NCBI RefSeq assembly: GCF_032854445.1
Contig: NC_088295.1
Span: forward strand, 25,595,385-25,659,384
DNA: 64,000 bases
Reading direction: 5' to 3'
Source of the DNA: Liolophura sinensis
Taxonomy: Eukaryota; Mollusca; Polyplacophora; Chitonida; Chitonidae
Below, piece after piece: positions 10,440 to 21,884 of the stretch (position 1 is the first letter of the stretch; each line of letters starts with the position of its first letter). Under the pieces are notes generated by a model that did not search any database, was not told the DNA's origin, and saw only the letters and a program-made list of their open reading frames with translations. The translations under genes were made by a program, and so were the position numbers.

Positions 10440-12320
10440 ATAATTTTATTATCACCAATTTTGTAACATCTTCTGTAGTTGTTAGCATCATTTGGCCAAG
10501 GGAAATGCCATGGTCAGGCTACTATAAGGTCTTATAGATCGAAGAGAGTAACCAAGCAGCCGCTCATAGAGATCGTCAAAATAGGGTTAGATTACAGTCG
10601 TCCTTGCCACATTTTGGCGACAGTGAAGTATAAAGGACACAAATGTAATCGAACCAGCAGGCAACGAGAGTTGTAGATAATCTCAGCCTCGTTTATCATT
10701 CTAAGGTTTCCGTCAGTTTGTGTTCTTTCCTTCCGTGGAAAGGTTTTACCGTCCGGACGTTGTTATTTAACCGCTCATTATTTCAAACATTCTGCGTACT
10801 GAACATCGAATTAAAATATTTATGTGGCTGTTGCTTGGAACTATATTTACGAATCATAAATGATACATGGTTTGGGCAGTTACGGGCTCTCTTGTAGTCT
10901 ATACCTATTTGGATGTTCTACGCAGACAAGTTGTCCTAACACTGTTAAGTAGCGGCTCGAGTGCAACTCTCATGGCCTCCGTGGCAAAAGTTACCTTTAT
11001 GGCGCAATGGTAACTCTGTTCCAAGCTGAATCTTGCAACGTGTGATTTTTACGTTTTTAGTGTGCCTACAAGAAGCCATCGCAAAACGACAACAATGGAG
11101 GCAGCGGGAACGATTCTCTATTAAATGTATAAACGCGAGTTTTCAATGACAAACCATGCCACGGGTCCTTAGTAATTAATTCACTAGGTATCAACTTAAC
11201 AATAAACGAAGTACCCTCACTATGAGTCAATCACTGAAGGTTCCTTTTGCCCTTAAGCTAGTTGGTTTTAATTCATCATGTACAGTATATCGACCGTTGA
11301 CTTGCTGATCACTGACGAGTGGGCCAATGTCAGGCTATGTCATCTCTCAGAAAACACAGTCTACAAAGTCTCCCTCTCTGTCTGTCTGGGAAATTACGCC
11401 GGCGGTAAACTCGCTCTCTGCGTCAGTGCACTACCGTGTTGTAATCTTATCTAACCCCAAGATGTCAATCATAAATACAGCGTCAATCATGTATCGTTAA
11501 TATTAGGCCGATATCAGCCTTTCTTGTATATGTAAGGATTAAGATTTAGCTGTCAAGTTGCCCAACAACTGTCACATGACCAGACATGGTCAATTATCTA
11601 CAAAATTATGACCAATTCCTACATAATCACTTACAATACACATTGTCTCACATAGTCTGATTTCATTTATTTATTAGGGAAATTTATCTTGTAAGACTGC
11701 GTTCAGTTCTAAGGGTGAGAGACACTTTGTATGCTCGGAGTCGTGTAATAAGTTTCTTTTCCAAACCTATCATTACTTATTCATGTCTATCAGCACTTGG
11801 ATAACAATTTGCTGTTAGAATGACATGTTAAAGTACCATAAAATATTATTTATTTACAACCATTGCGCAGAGAATTTGTGAGATAAAGAATCGCAAGCAG
11901 CCCATGCATTCCCCATGAGTGCATGCAAGCCAATAAAAACCACAAGCCATCTGTTGTAGCACGTCGGAAAGTGGTTCTGGTAAGTCTGTTGGGGAGGTTC
12001 GGCGGTAAAGAAAGTCGGTTGTTAGTTCGTCGGTGATATATTAACCAAGTTCGTAGTGACGTACTAAACTAAATACACTCAATGGGTTTAAGCGACTTTC
12101 TGGGCTATCTCATATGCATTGTCTACAGTGTCTTAAGTGAAATGTAGGTGTCAGTATTCTAAAAACAATGTGCTTCCTAAAGGAATGATATAGCACAGAA
12201 GTGTATAATTTCTGCAATCCCCTGATGATTTCCAGCTGCGATCTTTGTTTCTTTTCTTGCTCATTGTTACGTATCACTGCCCTATCAGGCTGTTTTCTAA
12301 AGAACGTCTAAAGAAGACAG
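10440..12320. other. No recognisable gene; possible SINE head fragment
   Basis: Mostly featureless AT-rich sequence with only short frames. Near 10974-11020 the phrase CATGGCCTCCGTGGCAAAAG followed by GGCGCAATGGTAA resembles a decayed type A SINE head, but the central module does not follow, so I leave it as a possibility. Confidence 0.4.
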
Positions 12321-12326
12321 ATTCAT

Positions 12327-12478
12327 ACTGAAACAGTACAAACGGGACAACCACAACTTTCAGTTTATATTGAAACAGTATAAACGGGACAACCACAACC
12401 ACAAACAGTACAAACGGGACAACCACAACTTTCAATTAATACTGAAACAGTATAAACGGGGCAAATGTGACAACCACT
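12327..12478 (+). repeat. Minisatellite with about 30-42 bp units, four copies
   Basis: Four units start with (T)GAAACAGTAYAAACGGG at 12327, 12369, about 12402 and 12442. Each continues with ACAACCACAAC. Spacing is about 42, 30 and 42 bp, the short one being an internal deletion. The overlapping frame with KQYKRDNHN repeats (12370-12597) simply reflects this tandem array. Confidence 0.85.
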
Positions 12479-12509
12479 ACTTTGTGGTTGTGATGATGGT
12501 AAATTGGTT

Positions 12510-12985
12510 GTTAGAGTTAGCGCTAATGATATTGATGATTTTGGTTCTTCGGTTTATATTTTCCAGAATCTCAGCATTCCAATGTTTAGCTATCTAAATA
12601 TGACAAAAGGCACAGACAAGCTCAATATTTGGCCGAACCTTTCCTGGAAACTTGTCTTAGCCTACATATCCTAATCCCATCCCAAATGACACTGAAAGGT
12701 CTTACCAGATGGTATGGTCAACTCTCAAATGGCCAGACTATACCAGATATCTAAATAATTTAAAACCGTGATGAAGAACTGCAGTCTGACTTCTTTTAAC
12801 AGGTGAGAAGTAACAGATTCTCTGTGACCTATTTGGATAGTTATGACCCAGACGTTCCAGATCTTAACAAATCTCTCTACTGCTAAAACTTCCAAATTCC
12901 CCAATCCTTCAGAAACTTGTTAAAAGCTGGTTTGTTTTGCTTTTTTGGTTTTAGTCGTAATAACAACCAAGTAAGCGTATATTTT
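12510..12985 (+). repeat. Array 2, copy 1
   Basis: A diverged duplicate of 16988-17525. Shared landmarks in order are an ATTTTCCAGAATCTCA-like segment, CTCTCAAATGGCCAGACT (compare CTCTCAAACGACCAGACTG), AACTGCAGTCTGACTTC, an AACAGGTGAGAAG step, and CCCAGACGTTCCAGATCTTA. The AACAG/GTGAGAAG junction resembles a splice donor and is kept as CACAG/GTAAGACG in copy 2, but no frame is conserved upstream of it. Confidence 0.7.
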
Positions 12986-12999
12986 ACTGTGTACAGTTT

Positions 13000-14100
13000 A
13001 CAACTTGAAATGATAACTTTAAAACAAGCGAGTTAAATTTATTTCAAACATAGTTCATACAACTACTTGAAAAAGTTGTGATGTGGAAGCATATAGAAGA
13101 AAGCGAAAGATACATCCTGGACAAATACAGTACTCAGAGGCATCCTCATGTATTTGGTCATGGCATCTTAATCTTTTCAGTATGGACGTTCCCAGCGGGC
13201 GACGATTTGTATTTCGCTTATGTGTGGAGGAGTTTGTATAGATAGAGTGTTTGTCCTGATTCATTACGCCATTACTAGGGCAGTCCCTCTTACCGTCGCA
13301 CAGTCATTGTCCTTCAGCCCACGAAGATCAAGCATGAAGTAACGATCAAACATTTAGCAGCTTCTCTTCGCCTTGTAAGCAGTTGGCTTTTTATATCAAA
13401 GAAAATATTAGATCTATGTATAAAGAATTAAACATGAGATATTTTTAGAGCACCGTTGTACACAACATATTGTCTTATGATCACATCACCTGAGAGTCAT
13501 CCTTCATTTTTACCTAAAATTTTTTACGAGATATGTACTTTATAGATATTAAAAGATATGAATGAAAATAAAAACAGAAAATTAGTGTGACATAAAGCAT
13601 AAATGGCTTCTGTGGATTAAGTGTGGATCTCTGGCGCTCTGTTTCATAATTGTGTCTAATTCTGTTTATCTCGGGTTTCAGGCTTTGATATGCATCTTGT
13701 TAAATAAAAAATCCAAATTGTTCATACACTGTATTAACAGTTACAATCAATGCGGTACTAAGACACATATTTAAGTTAACGCCAACTTATAAAATAGTGT
13801 AAGGTTAGGATACAGACGAAATCTATACTGCCAAAACATTCCTTGTGTCTTTCTAGCATCACTGAAAACTGTTGGCTGATTCTTTTTACATGAAGTCATC
13901 CTAATTTTTACCGGCATGCATTCTTTGACGGTTTGTGTTGAACGATGTTTGGAAATTCGTCCTAAGACTGGTAACCTGAACAGTCAACCATGTTGACGAT
14001 TGGTATACTAACTTTTGTATTGATGCCTATATTGAAAGGATGGACAAGCGTATTATTGTTATTATTTTACACAATATGCGATAACCATAGACGATTAAAG
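13000..14100. other. No recognisable gene
   Basis: AT-rich interval inside array-2 copy 1 that is mostly absent from copy 2. Only short, unrecognised frames are present, for example minus 13055-13264. I see no further structure. Confidence 0.5.
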
Positions 14101-14125
14101 ACTACAGCATGGAGATTAAAAACCG

Positions 14126-14245
14126 GAGCAGTGACGGCGGTGTGATAATAAATGGTCACATCAATATACTGTTTAACAATATGCTTAAAAGGTATAAACG
14201 TACAAACCCCCAGCACCATGGTTTAAGCATAATTAGGCCAAAATG
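14126..14245 (+). repeat. CD repeat, forward orientation, diverged
   Basis: Recognised from GCAGTGACGGCGGTGTGATA, AAATGGTCACAT, ATGCTTAAAAGGTATAAAC and CCAGCACCATGGTTTAAGCA followed by TAATTAGG. These match the CD family in order, with a central deletion. It follows array-2 copy 1 just as the next CD copy follows array-2 copy 2. Confidence 0.7.
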
Positions 14246-14426
14246 CAATGGGCGTTACTTGTAGCTTACTCAAAATGCTGTGTTGTCATCACATTTATTA
14301 TACAATCATTTTGAAACAATGCAAAGGGATTTGGCCTCAGGAATGCTTTGTCCATCAGCAGAGCCTTGGTGTATGCACGAGTACAAGCATTAACATGCAT
14401 GAGCATCCTTATGTCCTTTTTGATTT

Positions 14427-14515
14427 ATTTATTTATTTGATTGGTGTTTTACACCGTACCCAAGAATCTTTCACTTATACGACGGCGGCCAGCGTTATAG
14501 TGGGAGGAACTTAGA
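14427..14515 (-). mobile_element. Type A SINE, 3' fragment
   Basis: Reads on the plus strand as an ATTT tail, TTGATTGGTGTTTTACACCG, AAGAATCTTTCACTTATACG, ACGGCGGCCAGCGTTATAG and TGGGAGGAA, then stops. This is the 3' end of a type A SINE in minus orientation, 5' truncated. Confidence 0.9.
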
Positions 14516-14519
14516 GCGT

Positions 14520-16930
14520 CCATTATGGCACAATATAAGGGTAAGATTTACATACAGATCCCGAATATTAGTGTGACAGTCACTGGAGCTGACACAGAGT
14601 CGCTAAGTTTACATGTGATCTTGTTCTGGAAATATTCAGGAACATTTGGTCCAGATGAAGGAAGATTTTTCAATAAGCCGAACCAATAAGAGTTTCAAAT
14701 GATTCTGTTAAGAATGTACGAAAACAAGCACTGAAGAGCTTAGCACTGACAGTCTTTCGAATTAAAATCATGCAGAAAGAGTGTTAGATGTTCTGTGACT
14801 ATACATGCTGCATCTCCAAGATAATATAACAGCGCCAAGACATCATGTAAATGATATCTGAAGCGTCACAAAAGCATGAGCATCCTAGCAAACAAAGTGA
14901 GTCTCACCTCAAGTCGGTGAAAGACATCCGCGATAGAGGGAGATCATTCTTGGAACTAATGCAAGCCATAAAACCCGGAATAATTTCTGAGTAAAGTTAT
15001 AAGATATAAAGTGTATGTTTTCAAGGAACGATGATACTTTTCGGTGGTTATTAAACAACGTCCGATTTAGATCTCTTTCTATATCACCAGATAGGATTTT
15101 GATAACTACCACGATGTCTTTTGAGCTTTAGCTGGTCGACAATACTCTCGACTTCCAAATGTTCTCTGACGAAAATTTCACCTATTCAAACTCGACTAAT
15201 ACTGGTCAGTTATCCAAAGATCCTTAAAGGAATGTCTTATTTCAACTACATTCACAGCTTGAGGCAATCTGAACTGATGAAAGTAATATTTTGAGCTACA
15301 ATCCTTAAATCTTTTTTCCGTTTTGTTCTTTGCTCTCGTAAAGCTGAGGGTTCAGCACCACTTTTTTTTTTCCATAAATAATTTACCTTTGGCAGCTTTA
15401 AATCACCCCGAAGAAGGCTTTAAGTTTATGTCACAAAACAGCTACGTAAAGTTGTTAAAACACAGACTCTGGTTTATTCGTCTTTTCTGCGTAGTTTATG
15501 TCTGAAAACATTAAACTTTAGTTTACAGTTTACACGATGCAAACGTGTGGACTTCCAGCGTTTTTGCCAGACAACACTTTTTCTGAAATAAAATGTGGAT
15601 GAGAAGATTACGACAGAGTTCCGGGAAATTCAAGATCTATGACGGTTTTTGCAGGCTTTTTCACTGATTGATGTTTATTTCTAAGGTGTGAGGTGATGTC
15701 TCCAGTAGATGGCCATATTGTAAAAAGTAATGGTTTTTATGCTAAGCATTTTACACCGCCATAAGGTTTACACCCCTTCTCACCAACTCCAGGATGTAAA
15801 AGATGTCGCAACATAATCAACTTGATACTCGGGGAAGCCTTTCCAGACTGATTCAGACGAACAAGGAGAGGAATACGTCCATAGGGGAAGATTAAACTTA
15901 CCTTCACAGTGAAGAGAGTGTGGAAAGTGATCAGCAATGTCATGTTTGCCCATAACTGGTTGCCTACCTAAGATTTTTGATTGTTCGATGATTTGTGTTT
16001 CATTTTAAATTTGGTAACGAAGATATTTAACAGTCAAACAGAAAAGATAAAATACATATCAAAAATACGTGCAAAATGCATACAATTTTCTGTTACTTGT
16101 TATACCGTTAAAAGGTCGTAGAATGCACACATATAGCCCTTTCCTTTAATATTAACCTACCTCATTCCCAGATATTGGAGTTTGGGGATCACTTTAGACG
16201 TCCACGGGGGCCAGTTTGAGATAACAGTGCGGATGTAAGGCGATCCTAATCTGGTTGTGTCATGATGACATAACGGAATAGCTAACAGAGAGAAGTGTTA
16301 TTAGCCTTGTTGTTACTTGCATGGAAGAGGGAATTTCTCATTTTCTTTGAGCATTGCTTATCCATGCAGATTGACAAGAAAAATAATGCCGCTGTAGAGC
16401 TTAATGGTGGAGATTGTTCTGGTTTGAGTGGCTCTGATGAAAGACAAGATTACCTTAACCCCAATTTCGTTTAACAGCGATTTTCCACTAGATCCGTCTA
16501 CCAGGGAAATGACTAGCTTGGAATGCGGAATTATTACGAACGTTTATTGTCACAGGTGAAAGTGGTATACATTCACGATAATTGGCTTCATCATATGACA
16601 TGAGATATGCGAATACCTTTTTCTTTGTGAAGATATCACGGGGAAAATACTCAGAAGACTTAAGTAAACTACATGGGTGTGATTCACAAGGAATAATCGT
16701 TAGGCACTGAACGACTTCAGACGGTCGTGATGTTTACTTTGGCACCTGCTAAGCCTTCCAAGTTATACTCAATTTTCTGACGGGATAATCCAAGAATCAA
16801 AAAGAAAATCACAAATCAGATTCGATGGATAGATTAATCAAACGCGGATAATTCAATTACCGTGCCAAAATAAACGTGTGTGATCGACATAGAACCTGAA
16901 GTTGTACCCTGTCAGTCGAGACTAATCCTT
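14520..16930. other. No recognisable gene
   Basis: About 2.4 kb with only short unrelated frames (14909-15112 minus, 15323-15505 plus, 15737-15943 minus). I see no repeat family, splice-bounded exon or RNA gene that I can support. Confidence 0.5.
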
Positions 16931-16987
16931 GTATAAATGCTAAAAACGGGTTGACCGGTTCCACCAATCAGTTTATTCGAGGTTGTA

Positions 16988-17525
16988 GTGATGACAGTGG
17001 TTGGGATTGGTGCTAGTGAAAACTGATGATAGTGGTTCATCTGTAAATATTTTTCGTAATCTCATCATTTCGGTGTGTTGCTGCCTGGGCGTAAGGCACT
17101 GCAGAAAAGCCCATTAATCTTCAGAGCATTTTCTGGAAAATCGTCTGACAGTAGACCGTTACCGCACATAGCCTAATGCGGTCCCACACGGCACTGGCTG
17201 ATCCCTTAGAAGCCGCCATGAATTCGCCAAGTAAAACTCTCAAACGACCAGACTGTGTAAGATATATAAATTATTAAAAGAATGGTAACGAACTACGACA
17301 AAGCCGCAGTTGGATTTGTAAACATCTTAAGTCAGTCCCTGCTTCACAGGTAAGACGAAAGCAGACCCTCGTTGACCTTTTTTGATGATGCTGACTTTAC
17401 CCAGACGTTCCAGATCTTAACACATCATTCGACTCCTAAATGTCTAAAGTGTCCCGAGACTTCCAAATAGTACTTCAAACAGTTTTTTTTTTCAGAATCG
17501 TAATATCAACCTAACAAACGAACGA
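16988..17525 (+). repeat. Array 2, copy 2
   Basis: Partner of 12510-12985. Shared landmarks are TCGTAATCTCATCATTTCGG, CATTTTCTGGAAAATCGTC, CTCTCAAACGACCAGACTG, CACAGGTAAGACG, and ACCCAGACGTTCCAGATCTT. Divergence is substantial, with many small indels, so the duplication is old. No shared reading frame is visible. Confidence 0.7.
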
Positions 17526-17664
17526 AGAATACAGAACAAACGCCAAAGCCTTCATTATACTATTTGAAATGTACCTCGTGTCAAGTGTCAGTAAGGACAG
17601 TGCACATCCCAGGCCATTATTTCATTATTTAGACAACATAGACAGCATAGAGAGTAAAACAAGA

Positions 17665-17822
17665 TCGGAGACGACAGTGTGATAGCTGACAAATGGTCAC
17701 ATATAACCGGCTTCTTGTCAATTTACCTCAGTTGGAGTTTTCATTCTGACTGTTCATTCTTAAATAGTAGCAAAATATATGTCCCTAGCACCATGGCTAA
17801 AAGCACAATTAGGTAACGAAAA
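17665..17822 (+). repeat. CD repeat, forward, one of the most complete copies
   Basis: Runs from GGAGACGACAGTGTGATAGC through AAATGGTCACATATAACCGG, CTTCTTGTCAATTTACCTCA, TTAAATAGTAGCAAAATATA and CCCTAGCACCATGGCTAAAA to CACAATTAGG. Its last 60 bases are included in the recent 204-bp tandem duplication that starts at 17764. No TIR, tail or coding frame is seen. Confidence 0.8.
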
Positions 17823-18171
17823 AAGACACGAAAAAATATAGTAATGTTAATTTCAATACATTAGACGTCAATGGTCTATAATTACTCAAAATTCCCAATT
17901 CTGTCTACAAGAGGCTTGTCGTGCGGCTCACAAATATAAACTGACGGCCAAAAGAAACTTTACAAAGATAGTAGCAAAATATATGTCCCTAGCACCATGG
18001 CTAAAAGCACAATTAGGTAACGAAAAAAGACACGAAAAAATATAGTAATGTTAATTTCAATACATTAGACGTCAATGGTCTATAATTACTCAAAATTCCC
18101 AATTCTGTCTACAAGAGGCTTTTCGTGCGGCTCACAAATATAAACTGACGGCCAAAAGAAACTTTACAAAG
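17764..18171 (+). repeat. 204-bp tandem duplication, nearly identical
   Basis: 17764-17967 and 17968-18171 are head-to-tail copies. I find one difference: AGGCTTGTCG in the first against AGGCTTTTCG in the second. It starts inside the 3' part of a CD repeat at ATAGTAGCAAAATATATGTC. Near-identity marks a very recent event, or an assembly artefact, against the strongly diverged arrays elsewhere. Confidence 0.97.
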
Positions 18172-18393
18172 AGTTCAAATGAATTTATTTTTCCAAAGCA
18201 AAAAACAGGATGACTGATGTTTAATATATTAAAAAGACCAATGACTTTAGGTATTAAAAGTCTGGAGTAAGAACGGACAAAGCAGCCCTCATATCATTTT
18301 ACATATGAACAAACAAAACAGGGGTAAAAAAAATAGCCATTCCATCTTGGTTCACAAGGGTCAGAGTATACAAAAAGTTGATAATTTTTAAAA

Positions 18394-18700
18394 TCAGTCA
18401 TTCAGGCGACGATGTTCGGCTGTCAACAACGGCCCTCTGAATGGTCGATAGGCCCTAATTCCGTGAGCCATGAGTCTCCTGGACACGGTCTGCCGACTGG
18501 CTCGGTGACCTAAAACAATGATTGACGATGACGTCACTGTCCGGAAACGGTTCCTCAGGCGTAAGGTGCGCAGGTACCCATCTTCTCAGGCCATAGTTAC
18601 CCTAGGCCTGCGTGAAGGCCCTTGCAATGTGGGCATGGGTGGCTCTCATGGATACCATAACCAGGGCCCTCTCGCGTTGTTGTGGAGTCCATCGAGGCAT
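18394..18700 (-). pseudogene. Tc1/mariner-like transposase fossil (N-terminal part)
   Basis: On the minus strand, from an ATG at 18700, the frame begins MPRWTPQQRERALVMVSM and runs to an IARAF segment. That is the start typical of the Tc1-like helix-turn-helix domain. After a frameshift or deletion, another frame gives RPRVT, LRLRNRFRTVTSSS, GHRASRQTVSRRLMAHGIRA and PLLTAEHRR, matching the second helix-turn-helix and linker of Tc1-like transposases, and ends at a stop at 18394. One in-frame stop lies after RPRVTMA. The catalytic DDE/D domain is absent, as is the segment between the first helix-turn-helix and the GRPR linker. This is a dead remnant. No clear TIR was found. Confidence 0.85.
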
Positions 18701-18718
18701 TACTTTGATGGTTTTTAG

Positions 18719-19840
18719 TCAGTGTGCAAGTCCAGCACACTGTGTATAACGTTTATATACACTTATTACATGTGCAGTTGCGGACATCCATGGGTCACGT
18801 GATTTTTCAACTTTCTTCGTTGTCTCAAAACAAATTCGTGTGGGCATATATGACCCCTGTCGCACATGGGAATATGCTTCGTACAATGTTTTTCTACAAT
18901 AATCTGACGTACAATAATCTGGTATTAATTTGCTGAAAAGGCTGGTTAAATTTACAAGCATACATCAATTAAGCCCGTAACATTTAACACGATGTCTATA
19001 TTTTGTGTTATTAACTTTTTTTGGACTAGGAGATTTATCTTTGTTAAATTGTCCATCAGATATTTGTAGAATATTTTTTATTGTGAAATGTCATTTTTTA
19101 ACAAAATGAGAATGAATGTTTAGGCTTTATACCTGTCGATGACATCGTCACAAAAACGGAATTCAAAAGTTTGACAAATGTATTACAGTTATTATTTTAC
19201 AACTATCCCGCGACAGTGTTATCAAGTCAGTGTTAACTCTTGTCTGAGATTATGTGAGCTGTGTTTGTAGACCCGGTATTTCGAATGAATTGGTGTTTCA
19301 AACTGAACAAGCTTACAATCCTTGCCAAACCCAAGCGTTAAATGACCCGATATAAGAGCCATTATCTAAGGTGAAAAATCTTACTTCGTTATCTTCGTTA
19401 GGTCGTGCCCGACTCTTCGTTTTGATGATGTGGTTTTTGCTGGAGGTGAGACCTTTCTTTTTTCGGTGATAATAACACACTATCATGATCAGGCTTAGCT
19501 AAGAAGTGGAAGCGACAGGGACATGGTGTTATAGCTACTGTAAATACATCCTCTCCATTACCGTGTTATTATTATACCCTGGTCCAGCAACATGCTGCCA
19601 GGCACAAATGGTCGATACGTTCCATCAACGCCGTGCACGGGTAATTACATATCAATATTCTCATAGCATCCTTCCGTGGCTTTTTGTAATCTGAGCCCTG
19701 TAGGAGAACTGAAGTACGAAACACGTCTTTGGTGGATTATGAAATATCACTGCTTTGAAGGATGGGCTGATGCAGAATGTCATAATAAGATCAGGTTTGT
19801 CATTCAGGTGCGGATGCGGATTCGCTAAATCCAGCACATG
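18719..19840. other. No recognisable gene
   Basis: Next to the transposase start there is an 8-bp inverted repeat, CAGTGTGC...GCACACTG (near 18720-18742). Overlapping plus and minus frames at 18719-18961 show no recognisable domain. The rest is AT-rich, and I see nothing that I can name. Confidence 0.45.
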
Positions 19841-19847
19841 AGGTTGA

Positions 19848-20042
19848 GGGCCCGTATTTATCAAGCAAATTGCAAATCCTTCAAAAGCCAAACTCAGAAC
19901 AGGAAAGAACTTAAATTGTGGGTAGTGCATTGTTATGATACATTGTTTTTGATACATTGATTGTTATCGAGTGAAACATTTTAGGCGTAGCTGAGTTTGA
20001 ATTTCTGACTGAAGTCTTCACACGCTTGATAAATATGGGCCC
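19848..20042. mobile_element. Short MITE-like element with GGGCCC-ended inverted repeats
   Basis: Left end GGGCCCGTATTTATCAAGC (19848-19866) pairs with right end GCTTGATAAATATGGGCCC (20024-20042), with one mismatch in 19 bp. Weaker complementarity continues inward, including CAAACTCAG against CTGAGTTTG. Total length is 195 bp with no coding content. I could not identify a convincing target-site duplication, so the family is unassigned. Confidence 0.75.
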
Positions 20043-20760
20043 TGGTCTCGAAATCATCATGAGCCTTTGTGTCCAGATCAACGGGAGAGGATTACTGAGG
20101 AGTCTTATTGGGGATCTTATATATCAATTTCAATATTTTTTGGAATTAGTGCTATCATAGGCTTGCCGTTTGCTTTTTTTTATTGGTCTAACGGCACGAC
20201 CATCAGTGTTAACAGGCAGACACAGTAGTGGTTTGCCGAGGTGAAGTATCGCGTGCCTGGATAGATCGTCGTTTCTCATGTCTTAATATGGCGGTCCAAG
20301 AAACAGAACACTTCGAATACAGTCCGTCCGTAAGACAGTATAACAATGACATTGTATAGCGTTAATAATACTGGAAGTGGAGGAAAACTCTGAGCTAGAT
20401 AACAAACCTACAAATCTACATGCACTCCATATATATTTCTAAGGTTATTTGCGTTGCATGTAAGCCAAGACTGTGACATGTTTTGTTCTAAAAACGGCTT
20501 TTAAACAAATAACAGCATAAATTCAGAGTTTACTTTTCAAAAAGCCCAAACCTGAATTTTACTTTACTTGAAGAAACAATAAGAATACGTTATAATAAGG
20601 TAAATTGATAAGCGAGAAATGATCAATGGCATCCTAACAATGTGAATGTGTAAACTCCACATTTGTTCAGTGCATCTGCCTCACTGACTATCTCACCATT
20701 CTAAACTGTACAGCATCGGGCTACTAATACATCCGAAAAATAAAATCAACAACGAGCTGT
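20043..20760. other. No recognisable gene
   Basis: AT-rich sequence. No frame, repeat family or structured RNA stands out. Confidence 0.5.
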
Positions 20761-20762
20761 AT

Positions 20763-20875
20763 ATATCTATTTGATTGGTTTTTTTATGCCGTACACAACA
20801 ATATTGCATTTATTAGACGTTTCCCAGCATTATGGTGGGAGGAAACCAGCCAGCTCCCCGGGGAGACTTCGTCTA
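20763..20875 (-). mobile_element. Type A SINE, decayed 3' fragment
   Basis: Plus-strand reading shows TTGATTGGTTTTTTTATGCC, GTACACAACAATATTGC, CCAGCATTATGGTGGGAGGA and CCCCGGGGAGA, which match the reverse complement of the type A 3' half with substitutions. The head is missing. Confidence 0.8.
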
Positions 20876-21399
20876 CAGACTCTGCCTTCATACTGGAGTG
20901 AAACTAGGACAAAGTTTTACTATACAACTGAGAAGACCAATTCATAGGCCACACACTTATTAGATTACGACATTGTCTTTAATTTAATCGGGTGTGTCAT
21001 GTTCTGCCAGCTGCTGAGATGAAGGTCACTTGTTTTCTGTATCCTGGCCATCAGACAGGTGTGCGTGGTGTTTAAAGCTTGGCTCTCTGAAGTTAGCTCC
21101 ACGATGTATTTACGCAGTTGTTAGCAGCTGTTAATCAAATTTTCAGGCTCTCTCATTTCTTACCATGTACATTTTAGCCAAGAGGTGTCTTATTCGCTTT
21201 ATATCAAGACGCCCTGCGCCAATGACTTCCTTTCAGACGTATTGACCGCAACTGTAGACTGACCCTGACATTGATAAGAACGGGATGTCTTTATCAAATC
21301 TTCTATATTTATAGCCTTCTGTCGCCTTCTGGTTTGTTCTGTTTGAACTGTGCGGAAGCGTTCCAGCCTATCTACCTGGACCAATTCAGTCCTTTAGAT

Positions 21400-21600
21400 T
21401 CTATACGTCGACACAGACATTCGTATACCAGACGTCAACCAAAATGAACGTTTCGGGTCAATAATTGCAGGGCTATTTCTCAAAACGAAATTTAACACAA
21501 ACCTTCAAAAATCTAAGAAAGTACATAAAGGAGGATATTAAGGCGGAAAGAGAGACAGTTAACAGATTTCAGGGATGAAGAAAATACGCGATCAATGTCC
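21400..21600 (+). repeat. Block G, copy at 21.4 kb
   Basis: Diverged duplicate of 59245-59530: shared ACAGACATTCGTATACC, a CGTCAA segment, TTCGGGTCAATAAT, TTTAACACAAA and CTAAGAAAGTA, in the same order. A third copy, best matched in its second half, lies at 45965-46180. It links this region to array 4. Confidence 0.75.
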
Positions 21601-21614
21601 TGGGCGAATGAATT

Positions 21615-21720
21615 AACACATAACCGGTAAAATAAGGCCTCTTGTCAATTACGTCTGTTAGGTTTTTATTCTAAAACTGGTCATGTAAATGCTTAAATAG
21701 TAGCAAATTTCCCGCAGGAT
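21615..21720 (+). repeat. CD repeat, forward, partial
   Basis: Contains ACATAACCGGTAAAATAAGG, CCTCTTGTCAATTACGTC, GTTTTTATTCTAAAACTGG and ATGCTTAAATAGTAGCAAAT, the central part of the CD family. The left part (GACGACAGTG...) is not recognisable here. Confidence 0.75.
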
Positions 21721-21755
21721 TGAACAGACACTACAATTCATAAGAATACTTTACA

Positions 21756-21880
21756 ATGTCAAAATTGGTGTCTTACGCCATACTCAAGAATATTTCACTT
21801 ATACGACTATGGCTCTCAGATTTTGACAGTTCGCCCAAAATTCTTAATCAGGCCAGAAGATGGGTAGGAGGAAACAATTC
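21756..21880 (-). mobile_element. Type A SINE, 3' fragment with internal insertion
   Basis: Plus-strand reading: AAATTGGTGTCTTACGCCAT, ACTCAAGAATATTTCACTTA, ACGACTATGGC, then about 40 unrelated bases, then GATGGGTAGGAGGAAAC, which resembles the TGGTGGGAGGAAAC part of the module. Confidence 0.75.
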
Positions 21881-21884
21881 GGCT

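Noticed and set aside
12370-12597. Lys- and Asn-repeat protein
   Set aside because: Produced by the 12327-12478 minisatellite; units of 30 and 42 bp are tandem DNA, without start or splice support beyond it.
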